Positions 8,664 to 16,972 of a stretch of 64,000 bases of DNA are shown piece by piece. The notes beneath the pieces were generated by a model. It did not search any database. It was not told where the DNA came from and saw only the letters and a program-made list of their open reading frames with translations. The stretch comes from DATAOG01 sp963757395 (GTDB lineage: Bacteria > Pseudomonadota > Alphaproteobacteria > Geminicoccales > Geminicoccaceae), in assembly GCA_963757395.1 (NCBI GenBank), contig CAVWRK010000016.1, positions 186,001-250,000 of the forward strand, in the 5' to 3' direction. A program made the translations under genes and the position numbers. Position 1 is the first letter of the stretch. Each line of letters opens with the position of its first letter.

Positions 8664-9650
8664 TCAGACGTTGGCGAGGTATTCCGCGAAGCGCTCCAGG
8701 CAGCTGCTCCAGCCGCCCTCGTGAGCATCGCGCGAGACGATCGACTCGAAGCCGCTCTGGCGCAGCGTGAGCTTCGTCTTGGCGCCCTGCTCCTCGAAGG
8801 TCACGGTCACCAGCGTCTCGGGGCCGAGCCGGCCGGCGGCATCCTCGTCGACGTAGGTGAAGACGAGGCGCTCCGGCTCGACCAGCTCGCGGTAGATGCC
8901 GCGCTTGATGTGCCTGGTGCCCTCGGGCGAGCGCATGCAGCGAACCCAGGCGCCGCCCGGCCGCACGTCGGTCTCGCAGGACAACAGGGTAAAACCCTTT
9001 GGCCCCCACCAGCGCGCCAGGTGCTCGGGCTGGGTCCAGACCTTGTAGACGAGGCTTCTGGGCGCATCGAGGAGGCGGGTGACGACGAGCTCCGGCGCCG
9101 CCGCCGGCGACGGTGCCATCGTGGCGCCGCCCGGTCGCCTCGGCATCTTCGGTTCGGCCGCCGCTGGCAGATCGATGAGAAGCGCGTCCAACCGGTCGAG
9201 GCGCCGCTCCCAGTCGTCGCGGTCGTCCTCCTGCCCGTCGTGGCTGGCCGGCTCGAACGCGGCCTGATGGACGATCAGCCTCGTCTTGCCTGCCTGCTCG
9301 GCGAAATTGACGGTCACCAGCGTCTCGTGGCCGGGCTCGCCCACCGTATCTTCCCAGGCCCAGGTGAAGGCGAGCCGCTCGGGCGCCACGATCTCGCGAT
9401 AGGCGCACTGCAACCAACGGAGACTGCCCGCGGCCGAGCGCATGCAGACGCGCCAGGCGCCATCCGGGCGGACGTCCATCTTGCCGGCGGGCGTCGTGAA
9501 GCCGCGCGGGCCCCACCAGCGCACCAGGCGTTCCGGCCCGCTCCAAGCCTCGAAGACGCGCGGGCGCGGCGCATCGAACGCGCGGGTGACGACCAGCTCC
9601 CGCGCCGTCGATGTCGTCGCCAGCGTGGCGGCGCTAGTTCTTGCGGTCAT
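8664..9650 (-). CDS. Tandem double SRPBCC (AHSA1-type) domain protein
   Basis: A 328-residue protein with two AHSA1-like SRPBCC domains in one frame. Domain 1 covers about 17-150 (LVVTRAFDAPRPRVFEAWSG, WWGPRGFTTP, FTWAWEDT). Domain 2 covers about 185-325 (LVVTRLLDAPRSLVYKVWTQ, WWGPKGFTLL, ERFAEYLANV). A linker rich in Arg/Asp and Ala joins them. Single-domain proteins of about 150 residues are the rule, so this is a duplication and fusion. SRPBCC domains bind hydrophobic ligands. Its start overlaps the ArsR gene by 17 nt, the usual arsR-AHSA1 arrangement. Confidence 0.9.
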   Translation of the reverse strand: MTARTSAATLATTSTARELVVTRAFDAPRPRVFEAWSGPERLVRWWGPRGFTTPAGKMDVRPDGAWRVCMRSAAGSLRWLQCAYREIVAPERLAFTWAWEDTVGEPGHETLVTVNFAEQAGKTRLIVHQAAFEPASHDGQEDDRDDWERRLDRLDALLIDLPAAAEPKMPRRPGGATMAPSPAAAPELVVTRLLDAPRSLVYKVWTQPEHLARWWGPKGFTLLSCETDVRPGGAWVRCMRSPEGTRHIKRGIYRELVEPERLVFTYVDEDAAGRLGPETLVTVTFEEQGAKTKLTLRQSGFESIVSRDAHEGGWSSCLERFAEYLANV

Positions 9651-9984
9651 GATCTTCTCCGGGCGTCTGCAGCTCGCGCAGATAGTCCTCCAGGCGATCG
9701 AGGCTCTGCTCCCAGAAACGCCGATAGTGCTCCACCCATTCCGCGATATCCTTGAGGGGACCCGCCTCGAGCCGGCAGGGCCGCCATTGCGCCGTGCGGC
9801 CGCGTGCGATCAGGCCGGCGCGCTCGAGCACCTTGAGGTGCTTGGATACCGCCGGCAGGCTCATCTCGAACGGCTGCGCCAGCTCCGTGACCGAGGTCTC
9901 GCCCAAGGCGAGCCGGGCCAGGATCGCGCGCCGGGTGGGATCGGCGAGGGCGGCGAAGGTGGTGTTGAGACGATCGGGCGACAT
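9634..9984 (-). CDS. ArsR-family transcriptional regulator
   Basis: A 116-residue winged-helix repressor starting MSPDRLNTTFAALADPTRRA. The recognition helix is in VTELAQPFEMSLPAVSKHLKVLERAGLI, followed by the wing RGRTAQWRPCRLE. No metal-site cysteine pair is seen, as in the AHSA1-linked, non-metal ArsR subgroup. The upstream ATG at 9999 would lie inside the palindromic operator, so 9984 is preferred. It probably represses its own operon (SRPBCC, DUF899 and perhaps further genes). Confidence 0.92.
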   Translation of the reverse strand: MSPDRLNTTFAALADPTRRAILARLALGETSVTELAQPFEMSLPAVSKHLKVLERAGLIARGRTAQWRPCRLEAGPLKDIAEWVEHYRRFWEQSLDRLEDYLRELQTPGEDHDRKN

Positions 9985-9993
9985 GCGCTCTTG

Positions 9994-10024
9994 AACCATT
10001 CAGTTAAGTAACCATTCGGTTAAT
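9994..10024. promoter_or_regulatory. Candidate ArsR operator, two 16-bp-spaced half-palindromes
   Basis: Two near-identical copies of AACCATTC-A/G-GTTA occur 16 bp apart. The right one forms a perfect TAACC-ATTC-GGTTA palindrome (10009-10022). The position directly upstream of arsR fits autorepression. A related pattern precedes the second SRPBCC gene at 11260. Confidence 0.6.
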
Positions 10025-10077
10025 TACGCTCCGTGCAGAAGCATGTCAAGCGATGATTTCGAGCGCTGTCGCAGAGG

Positions 10078-10368
10078 CTAGGAGGCCCCGCTCGCGTCGG
10101 CCGTGCGGAAGCGGTCCGCGGCCCTGGCGCGCGCCCTTGCGGCCTCGACGTCACGATCGCGGGGCGGAGCGTTGGTCACGAGCGAGTTGAGCAGCTCATG
10201 CGCCGCTTGCGCCACCTGGTCCACGGCCCGGCCGAAGGCGCGCTCGTTGGCTTTGGAGGGTCGGTTGAAGCCGCTGAGCTTGCGCACGAACTGCAGGGCC
10301 GATGCCCGGATCTCCTGGTCCGTCGCCGGCGGTCTGAAGTTGTGCAGGGTCTTGATGTTTCGACACAT
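10078..10368 (-). CDS. DUF2277 family protein
   Basis: A 96-residue protein (MCRNIKTLHNFRPPATDQEI) matching DUF2277: the conserved MCRNIxxLxNFxPPAT start, RKLSGFNRPSKANERAF, and SLVTNAPPRDRDVEA. Function is unknown; the family often sits in DUF899/SRPBCC/ArsR clusters. The start at 10368 is preferred over 10374 because the family begins MCRNI and GGAG lies upstream. Its start abuts the truncated GST. Confidence 0.88.
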   Translation of the reverse strand: MCRNIKTLHNFRPPATDQEIRASALQFVRKLSGFNRPSKANERAFGRAVDQVAQAAHELLNSLVTNAPPRDRDVEAARARARAADRFRTADASGAS

Positions 10369-10732
10369 GGGCATCTCCGCGGCAGCTGAGATCGCGCGGC
10401 AGCACGATGTCGCGGATCATGGTCTGGTAGAACGAGTTGTTCACCATGCTGATCCAGCAGCTCATGCGCGCCCGGACGACCGGGTCCGCCGGCTGCAGCC
10501 GGGTGCCGCCGAAGGTGTCGTCGAGATAGCGCACGATCGCGCTGGTCTCCCAGAGCACGAGGTCGCCGTGCTGGAAGCCTGGCATCTTGCCGGTCGGATT
10601 GTAGCGCAGGAGCTCGGGCGAATGCGGCGCTGCGTCGCGGCGCTCGTAGCCGATGCCCTTCTCCTCGCAGACCATGCGGCAGGTGCGCACATAAGTGCTC
10701 TGCGCCATGCCATGGATCGTCACCCCGGCCAT
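10196..10732 (-). pseudogene. Glutathione S-transferase, C-terminal domain lost
   Basis: The reading frame opens with a normal GST thioredoxin-like domain (MAGVTIHGMAQSTYVRTCRM, NPTGKMPGFQHGDLVLWETSAI) and a strong GGAGG site. It continues as GST only to about residue 113 (MIRDIVLPRDLS). It then runs out of frame across the DUF2277 gene as non-GST sequence to 10196. Intact relatives have about 100 further helical residues. The junction at about 10375 looks like a deletion fusing the GST to the DUF2277 start. Confidence 0.7.
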
Positions 10733-10765
10733 CGCCCCCCTCCTTGCTCTTGGATCGCGGCCAGC

Positions 10766-11238
10766 TCAGGCGAGCGCGCCCGCCGCCAGAGCCTCCTCCA
10801 GGCAGTCGAAGCAGCCCGCCCAGCCATGCGCGTGCTGGTCGCGGCTGTTGGCTGGACTCGAACACCTCCTGATGGAGCTCGAGCCGGGTCCCGTCCGGCA
10901 CCTCGAACAGCTCGATCGTGACCACCGTCTCGTGGCCACGCGGGCCCTGCGTCTCCCACCCCCAGGTGAAGACCAGCCGCGAGGGCGGCACGATCTCGCG
11001 GTAGACGCCACTGACGATGTGGTCCTGGCCATCGGGCGCGCGCATGGTCGTCCGCCAGGCGCCGCCCGGGCGCACATCGAGCGCCAGATCGGGTACGGTG
11101 AAGCCCTTGGGCCCCCACCACTTCGCGAGCTGCTTGGGCTCGGTGAACGCCCGGAACAGACGCTCGCGCGGCGCCTTGAAGCTCCGCGAGATCGCTGAGC
11201 GCGAGCGCTTCATCCGTCTTCGGATCGGCCATCGCCAT
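10766..11238 (-). pseudogene. SRPBCC (AHSA1-type) protein with two frameshifts
   Basis: The start ATG at 11238 has GGGGAG upstream and gives MAMADPKTDEALALS. One extra base near 11195 is needed to continue as ISRSFKAPRERLFRAFTEPK through WWGPKGFTVP to LHQEVFES. A second shift near 10858 leads into HGWAGCFDCLEEALAAGALA and the stop at 10766. Both halves keep family sequence, so these may be sequencing indels rather than true decay. If intact, it is a single-domain AHSA1 protein of about 157 residues. Confidence 0.72.
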
Positions 11239-11259
11239 CGTCGGGCTCCCCGCCATCGA

Positions 11260-11292
11260 TTAACCGCTGAGTTAATTAACCCTCGACTAATT
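11260..11292. promoter_or_regulatory. Candidate ArsR-type operator upstream of SRPBCC gene
   Basis: An inverted pair TTAAC-CGCTGA-GTTAA (11260-11275) is followed at once by TTAAC-CCTCGAC-TAATTA. It resembles the TAACC/GGTTA operator before arsR at 9994-10024, suggesting common control by that repressor. Confidence 0.45.
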
Positions 11293-11413
11293 ATCGGCCG
11301 CTGCCGCGAGGCTGTCAAGCTACGAACTGTGACTTTGCTCTGGGTGGTCGACCTGTCCGGGGAAGGCTCGCCGGCCCGACCCGGTCGTCGGACCGGCCTT
11401 GGAGGTCGAGGGC

Positions 11414-11659
11414 TTAGTCGTGATTCTTCCAGACCGGCTTGCCCAGATCGATGTCCTTCTCCTTGGTGAGCGCGCCGGTCGCGGCACCGGCCGCACCGCC
11501 GAGCGCGGCGCCGCCGAGGGGATGGCCGGTGAGCGCGCCGGCCACGCCGCCGACGCCGGCGCCGATCGCCCCGCCGCTCAGCGCGCGATCCGACGTGCTC
11601 GAGCCACAAGCGGCGAGCATCAGAAGCGTGATCGCCGCAAAGCCTGCTTTCCACAGCAT
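11414..11659 (-). CDS. Small glycine-zipper lipoprotein
   Basis: An 81-residue lipoprotein: the signal MLWKAGFAAITLLMLAACGSS has a lipobox LAAC. A glycine zipper follows (GGAIGAGVGGVAGALTG, GGAALGGAAGAATGAL) and a charged tail ends KPVWKNHD. Such proteins insert in or span the outer membrane and are often stress-associated (YMGG/OsmB-like). The long minus-strand frame that covers it upstream is not coding. It is divergent from queF. Confidence 0.82.
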   Translation of the reverse strand: MLWKAGFAAITLLMLAACGSSTSDRALSGGAIGAGVGGVAGALTGHPLGGAALGGAAGAATGALTKEKDIDLGKPVWKNHD

Positions 11660-11796
11660 CTCGATCTCCTGAGTTGCGTCTGGTAGGCTTGAGAACGCCT
11701 GCCGGCGGCGATCGGTTCCCGGAGACCAGCGGCGCCACCGCAGGCTCGGGCGGGCGGCCGATTTGGCCGGCCCCCGCAAACGGAGCGCGCTCGACC

Positions 11797-12262
11797 ATGA
11801 CCGGACCATCGACGGATGCGCTGACCCAGCTCGGCCGGCCGGCCGAGCTGCCGCGTTTCGCCCGAACAGGCGCGGCTCGAGACCGTGCCCAACCCGCACC
11901 CGGACCGGGTCTATCTGGTCCGCTTCACCTGCCCGGAGTTCACCTGCCTCTGCCCGATCACCGGCCAGCCCGACTTCGCCCACCTGGTGATCGACTATCT
12001 GCCGCAGGCGCGCCTGATCGAGAGCAAGTCGCTGAAGCTGTTCCTCGGCTCCTTCCGCAACCACGGCGCATTCCACGAAGACTGCACGATCACGATCGCC
12101 AGGCGCCTGGAGGCGGTGCTGGTGCCGGCGTGGCTCCGGATCGGCGGCTACTGGTATCCGCGCGGCGGCATGCCGATCGACGTCTTCTACCAGTCCGGCG
12201 AACCGCCTTCCGGCCTCTGGCTGCCGGACCAGGGCGTGCCGCCCTACCGCGGCCGCGGCTGA
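11797..12262 (+). CDS. queF: NADPH-dependent 7-cyano-7-deazaguanine reductase QueF (frameshifted)
   Basis: QueF reduces preQ0 to preQ1 in queuosine synthesis. The start MTGPSTDALTQLGRPAELP is in one frame, and the rest (SPEQARLETVPNPHPDRVYL onward) is shifted by one base near 11863. The body has the catalytic Cys region FTCLCPITGQPDF, the family signature ESKSLKLFLGSFRNHGAFHE and a C-terminal RGGMPIDVFYQSG. The length of about 154 residues fits type I QueF. The single extra base sits in a GC-rich stretch and is probably a sequencing error. The stop overlaps the next start as TGATG. Confidence 0.85.
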
Positions 12263-13471
12263 TGGGACGCTGGCACGCGCCGCTGCGGTTGCTCGCGGCG
12301 GGAGCGCTGATCCTGGCCGCCTGTGGTGACAAGGACGGCAATTTTTCCCAGGATCCCGGCTTTGCCGAGTGGTACGCCGCGCATCCGCCGAGCGAGCAGC
12401 TGCCGACCGCGGCCGAGCAGGCGCTGCTCGATGCGCTACCGGCCGCGCGTGTTCCTGCCGGCGGGCAACGAGGGACCGATCGACTTCTACCGCGACTATG
12501 TCGCCGAGGGGCAGCTGTTCGATGGCGCGGGCCGGCTGGTCTCGGCTGCGGTCACGCCCGCGCTGCTGAACGCCCACAAACGGGATCCGAAGGCGGTGTT
12601 CGTGCACACGCCGGGCCGGGCGGCGCCGAGGCCGGTGATCTACGGCCGGATCGATCGCGCCGACCTCGAGCTGCCGGGCTGCGCGGCGCCGCTGCCGGTG
12701 GCCTTCCTCACCTACAACCTGGTGTTCCGCCATTCCGGCCTGCCCGCGGGGCTGGCCGGCTGGCAGACGGTTCTGCTCGAGCGGGTGGCCGATCTCGACG
12801 ACTGGCATCAGCTCGATCACTACACGGCGCTGACCCTCGCCCTGGCCCCCCACGGCAAGGAAGACGGCAAGGAGCTGACGCCGTTCGCGGTCACCTTCCA
12901 GCAGCACAATTATCAGCGGACCTATCTGCTGGCCGACCTGGGCGGCCCGGGCCGCCTGGCGCTGCCGCCGGATGGCCGGATCGGGATCGACGTCGCCCGC
13001 CGCTCGAACGAGCTCTACCCGCATCAACCGGGCCGCGTGCGGCGCCGGGCGGTCGCTTTCATGAGCCCCGAGTCCGCCCGCTACCTGGTCGAGGGCGTGG
13101 ACCCGCCCTGGCTCGCGGCCGACGACATCACCGAGCCCGTGCGCCGGATCGAGCCGGAGCTCCGGTTCCTGCCGCCCGCGGATGCTTTCTACGTCTTTCA
13201 GGGCTGGCTCGGCGCCCGCCGGCTGCTGCCGGGCCGCGACGGCCCGCCCGGCGCCGACTACAACACCCTGCCGGCGTTCAAGTCGAAGGCGACCCAGCTG
13301 GCGCTGGCCTATTGGGCCGAGGGCGACCAGGACTATCTCGCGCGACTCGGCCAGCTGTTCGCCAACGGCCGCCCGCGCACGGTGACGCTCGCCCCGTTCG
13401 CCGCCCGCCTCGCCCGCGATCTCGAGACGCCCGCGGTACTCGCCGCCTGCGCCGGGTCGCCCACCGCATGA
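12262..13471 (+). CDS. Lipoprotein of unknown function (frameshifted)
   Basis: It begins MGRWHAPLRLLAAGALILAA with a lipobox LAACGDK. It continues to EQALLDAL, where one extra C near 12443 shifts the frame, and then reads RPRVFLPAGNEGPIDFYRDY through to 13471, about 402 residues in all. I recognise no catalytic family. Features include a conserved-looking HKRDPKAVFVHTPGR segment, many aromatic and Asp residues, and FQQHNYQRTYLL. It is co-translated with queF (TGATG). The frameshift is probably artefactual because both sides are well-formed coding sequence. Confidence 0.65.
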
Positions 13472-13543
13472 TCGGGGTTGTGCCGCCGACCACCGCGGCC
13501 TAACCCGCCCGCCAGGCACCCATCGCACCGGCAGGCGCCGCCC

Positions 13544-14917
13544 ATGGCCAACCGCGCACCGTCCCGACGTCCGCCCCCGCGCCCGCCTCTGGCGCGGCTG
13601 CCGTTCTTCTATGGCTGGGTGGTCGTCGCGGTGGCGTTCGTCACCATGGCGATCGGGGTCAACACCCGGACCGCCTTCTCCTTGCTGTTCCCGCCGATCC
13701 TCGACGAGTTCGGCTGGGACCGGGCGACGATCGCGGGCGCCTTCTCGATCGGCTTCGTCGCCTCGGCGCTGTACACGCCGTTCATCGGCATGGCGATGGA
13801 CCGCTTCGGGCCGCGCCTCGTGATCCCGTTCGGCGTCCTGCTGGTCGCGGGCGGCCTCGCCCTGGCGACCGGAGCGGCCCGGCCCTGGCAGTTCGATCTC
13901 AGCCTCGGCGTGCTGGTGGTCGGCGGCAGCGTGTTCGTCAGCTACATCGGCCACTCGGTCTTCCTGCCGCACTGGTTCGTGCGCCGGCGCGGGCTCGCGA
14001 CCGGCATCGCGTTCTCGGGCGTCGGCGTCGGCTCGATCCTGATGTTCCCCTGGCTGCAGGGTCTGATCGACGGCGCCGGCTGGCGGAGCGCCTGCTTCGC
14101 CATGGCCGGCCTCCTGCTGGTCGTCCTGCTGCCGCTCAACCTTGTGCTCCAGCGCCAGCGACCGGAGGATCTGGGCCTGGTGCCGGATGGCGATCCGGGT
14201 GACGCGACCGCGCGAGCCAGCACGTCAGCCGACGCGAACATCGTCGATCGGGCCTGGGTCGCGAGCGATTGGACGCTCGCGCGGGCGATGCGGACGATCC
14301 GCTTCTGGTGGCTGTTCGTGGCCTTCTTCAGCGGCCTTTTCGCCTGGTACGCGGTCCAGGTCCATCAGACCCGATATCTGGTCGAGATCGGCTTCCGGCC
14401 GGAGCTCGCCGCCTTCGCGCTCGGCCTGGTCGGTCTCGCCGGCGTCGTCGGCCAGATCGCGATCGGCCATCTGTCCGATCGGGTCGGGCGCGAATGGGCG
14501 TGGACCGTGGCGGCGCTCGGTTTCGTCCTCTGCTACCTCTGCCTGCTCGCGCTGCCCGCCCATCCGAGCCTGTTCCTGCTCTATGCCATGGTCGGCGCGC
14601 AAGGCCTGCTCGGTTACGGCCTCGCCACGGTCTATGGTGCTATTCCGGCCGAGCTGTTCCAGGGCCCGCACTTCGGCACGATCTTCGGCACCCTCAGCAG
14701 CGCCTCGATCCTCGGCGCCGCGAGCGGGCCCTGGGTCGCAGGCATGGTCTACGACCGGGCCCACAGCTATGCCCCGGCGTTCTGGCTCGCGATCGGACTT
14801 TCTCTGCTCTCGATCGCCTGCATCTGGCTCGCCGCCCCGCGCAAGGTCCGGGTCGTCGCCGGCCAGATTGCCCGCCTCGAGGCGCGCCGCGTCGCCGCGA
14901 CCAGGCCGGAAGCCTAG
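13544..14917 (+). CDS. MFS transporter
   Basis: A 457-residue major facilitator superfamily carrier with about 12 membrane segments. The MFS A-motif-like loop after TM2 is MAMDRFGPRLV, and its C-half counterpart is GHLSDRVGREW. The N-half begins FFYGWVVVAVAFVTMAIGVNTRTAFS, typical of the oxalate/formate antiporter and monocarboxylate-like MFS branch. The substrate cannot be fixed from sequence. The 3' end overlaps the convergent MBL-fold gene by 4 nt. Confidence 0.88.
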   Translation: MANRAPSRRPPPRPPLARLPFFYGWVVVAVAFVTMAIGVNTRTAFSLLFPPILDEFGWDRATIAGAFSIGFVASALYTPFIGMAMDRFGPRLVIPFGVLLVAGGLALATGAARPWQFDLSLGVLVVGGSVFVSYIGHSVFLPHWFVRRRGLATGIAFSGVGVGSILMFPWLQGLIDGAGWRSACFAMAGLLLVVLLPLNLVLQRQRPEDLGLVPDGDPGDATARASTSADANIVDRAWVASDWTLARAMRTIRFWWLFVAFFSGLFAWYAVQVHQTRYLVEIGFRPELAAFALGLVGLAGVVGQIAIGHLSDRVGREWAWTVAALGFVLCYLCLLALPAHPSLFLLYAMVGAQGLLGYGLATVYGAIPAELFQGPHFGTIFGTLSSASILGAASGPWVAGMVYDRAHSYAPAFWLAIGLSLLSIACIWLAAPRKVRVVAGQIARLEARRVAATRPEA

Positions 14918-15963
14918 AGGTCGCGGGTCTCGCCGATCCGCATGACCCAGGTGTCGTCGCTATCGTAGCCGGTGGCGGCCGCCGCGGCGCGAAAGCGGAC
15001 CGGCGGCTCGAAGGGCGGCTCGTCGGTCAGACGGATCGTCCCCCAATGCATGCCGACGAGGCGCTTGGCCCGGAGGTCGCGCGCGATCTGGAGCGCCTCC
15101 TCGGGCGTCGCGTGCGAGCCCCGCATCAGCAGGCGCGGCTCGTAGGCGCCGATCGGCAACAGCGCCAGATCGAACGGCGCGAGCTCCCGGCCGACCTCCT
15201 GGAACACCGGCCCGTAGGCGGTGTCGCCCGCGAAATAGACCCGCCTGGCGCGCCCCTGGAGCGCATAGCCGGTCCAGAGCGTGCGGTTGTGATCGAACGG
15301 CGTGCGCTTGGAGAAATGGATCGCCGGCAGGGCGGTGATCCGGAGGTCGCCCGCCGTCAGATCCTGGTACCAGTCGAGCTCCTCGACCTGGGAGTAGCCG
15401 CGCTTCCGGAAGTAGCGGCCGAGGCCGAGCGGCACCACGACCAGGGTGCGCTCCTTGCCGGCCAGCGCCTCGATCGTCGGCAGGTCCAGATGGTCGTAGT
15501 GGCTGTGCGAGAGCAGCAGGAGGTCGATCGGCGGCAGGCGCTCGACCGGCAGCCCGGGCGGCGCGAACCGCCGCGGTCCGAGCGGCGGCAGCGGCGAGGC
15601 ATAGTCGCTGAGATAGGGATCGGTCAGGATGGTCCGGCCGTCCAGCCGGAGCAGGAAGCTCGCGTGGCCGAGCCAGGTCAGACGGTCGCCGTCGCTTCGC
15701 CGGTTGAAAACGCCGTCGAGGGCCTCGGCGACCGGCAGCACGTGGCCGGCCGGCAACTCGACCGCGCTCCGGTCGATGAACCGGCGCCAGAAGAAGCTCC
15801 GCCACGCGCCGGAATCACCGCCGCGACCGGGGCTGCCCTGCGGATTGCGAAACCCGTCGGCGGTGTGGTGCCAAGGGCGACCGTCAACCGCGCCGCGAGC
15901 CAGGGCGCGGCGGCCGACCTTGGTCGCCGCTGCTGGAGTCGATTCCGGCGCGGATTGCGCCAT
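14914..15963 (-). CDS. MBL-fold metallohydrolase (NAPE-PLD/UlaG-like)
   Basis: A 349-residue metallo-beta-lactamase-fold hydrolase with the metal motif HSHYDHLD at 153-160, a GHASFLLRLDG start of the core and further ligands in ALPAIHFSKRTPFD and YFAGDTAYGP. The C-terminal GMHWGTIRL is typical of N-acylphosphatidylethanolamine phospholipase D-like enzymes. No clear signal peptide is present. It probably hydrolyses a phosphodiester or lactone. Confidence 0.88.
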   Translation of the reverse strand: MAQSAPESTPAAATKVGRRALARGAVDGRPWHHTADGFRNPQGSPGRGGDSGAWRSFFWRRFIDRSAVELPAGHVLPVAEALDGVFNRRSDGDRLTWLGHASFLLRLDGRTILTDPYLSDYASPLPPLGPRRFAPPGLPVERLPPIDLLLLSHSHYDHLDLPTIEALAGKERTLVVVPLGLGRYFRKRGYSQVEELDWYQDLTAGDLRITALPAIHFSKRTPFDHNRTLWTGYALQGRARRVYFAGDTAYGPVFQEVGRELAPFDLALLPIGAYEPRLLMRGSHATPEEALQIARDLRAKRLVGMHWGTIRLTDEPPFEPPVRFRAAAAATGYDSDDTWVMRIGETRDL

Positions 15964-16156
15964 CTTAGCTTCCGGGTCCGGTCATGGGCTTTAACCGCTC
16001 GCTGGTGGCCAATCTGTTAGCTTACCCGGGATCGGTCGACTTGGGCCAGGTCTTGAAACCGTCAACATCATCGTCTAGCCCTAGAAGCACCGCGGCGCCG
16101 GATGCGACCCGGGATGCGCCGAGATCAGGAGCCGACCACCGGCAGGCAGAGATCGC

Positions 16157-16738
16157 ATGAGGTCGATGGAAGCGCAAAGATTGCCGCCGCTCGAGGCTTG
16201 CCCGGCGTTGGTGCTGAACGCCGACTACCGGCCGCTCAGCTACTTCCCGCTCTCGACCTGGCACTGGCAGGAGACGATCAAGGCGATCTTCCTCGACCGG
16301 GTCGCCGTGCTCTCGCACTACGATCGCGTGATCCACTCGCCGTCCTCGGCCTTCCGCCTGCCGAGCGTGGTCGCCCTCAAGCAGTACATCCCTCAGAACC
16401 GCCGGCCGCCGTTCACCCGCTTCAACGTCTTCCTGCGCGACGGCTTCACCTGCCAGTATTGCGGCCAGGCGCGGCAGGCGCCGGAGCTCACCTTCGATCA
16501 CGTCGTGCCCCGCTCGCGCGGCGGCCGCACCAGCTGGGACAACGTGGTCACCGCCTGCACGCGCTGCAACCTCGCCAAGGGCAGCCGGCTGCCGCGCGAG
16601 TGCCAGATGCGGCCGCTGGCGAGCCCGGGCATGCCGACCACCTTCCAGCTGCAGGAGCGCGGCCGGGCGTTTCCGCCCAACTTCCTGCATGTGAGCTGGC
16701 GCGACTTCCTGTACTGGGACAGCGAGCTCGAGCCCTGA
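16157..16738 (+). CDS. HNH endonuclease
   Basis: A 193-residue HNH protein of the common alphaproteobacterial type that starts with VLNADYRPLSYFPLSTWHW. The HNH core is CQYCG...LTFDHVVPRSRGG...NVVTACTRCN, with the two CxxC zinc knuckles and DH/N catalytic positions present. These proteins are widespread and lack an adjacent methylase. A housekeeping or repair role is more likely than restriction. An ATG at 16166 is an alternative start. Confidence 0.9.
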   Translation: MRSMEAQRLPPLEACPALVLNADYRPLSYFPLSTWHWQETIKAIFLDRVAVLSHYDRVIHSPSSAFRLPSVVALKQYIPQNRRPPFTRFNVFLRDGFTCQYCGQARQAPELTFDHVVPRSRGGRTSWDNVVTACTRCNLAKGSRLPRECQMRPLASPGMPTTFQLQERGRAFPPNFLHVSWRDFLYWDSELEP

Positions 16739-16822
16739 GCGGGCGGCCGTGAGGCCGAGCCCGGCCACGACTTCCCGGGCGGGCCGTGGCAGCGCAGTGA
16801 CGGCGGATCGGCCGGTCACTTA

Positions 16823-16874
16823 ATCCGTGGCCGGGGCCGACGGTCGGCGGCGAGCTTCTGGTCAGGCCACGGAT
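16823..16874. repeat. 10-bp perfect inverted repeat upstream of TRAP genes
   Basis: ATCCGTGGCC (16823-16832) pairs perfectly with GGCCACGGAT (16865-16874). The 32-nt loop holds a smaller GCCGAC-G-GTCGGC palindrome. It lies about 100 nt before the TAXI gene and may be an operator or a transcript hairpin. Confidence 0.45.
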
Positions 16875-16972
16875 CGGGGGATTCGGCGTTGCCTTGGGCC
16901 GGCTTTTTGTGACAATTGGGCCGGGGCGCCGGTGGCCAGTGCTCCCAACCAGGCTCATCAGAGAGGCAGATC

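Noticed and set aside
11414..13972. Very long minus-strand open frame of 852 codons
   Set aside because: It is antisense to queF, the lipoprotein and the MFS start, and is Arg/Pro/Ala-rich. Only its last 81 codons are a real lipoprotein with its own start.
16741..16800. Rho-independent terminator after the HNH gene
   Set aside because: A GCCACG/CGTGGC stem exists, but there is no T-tract and the loop is large.
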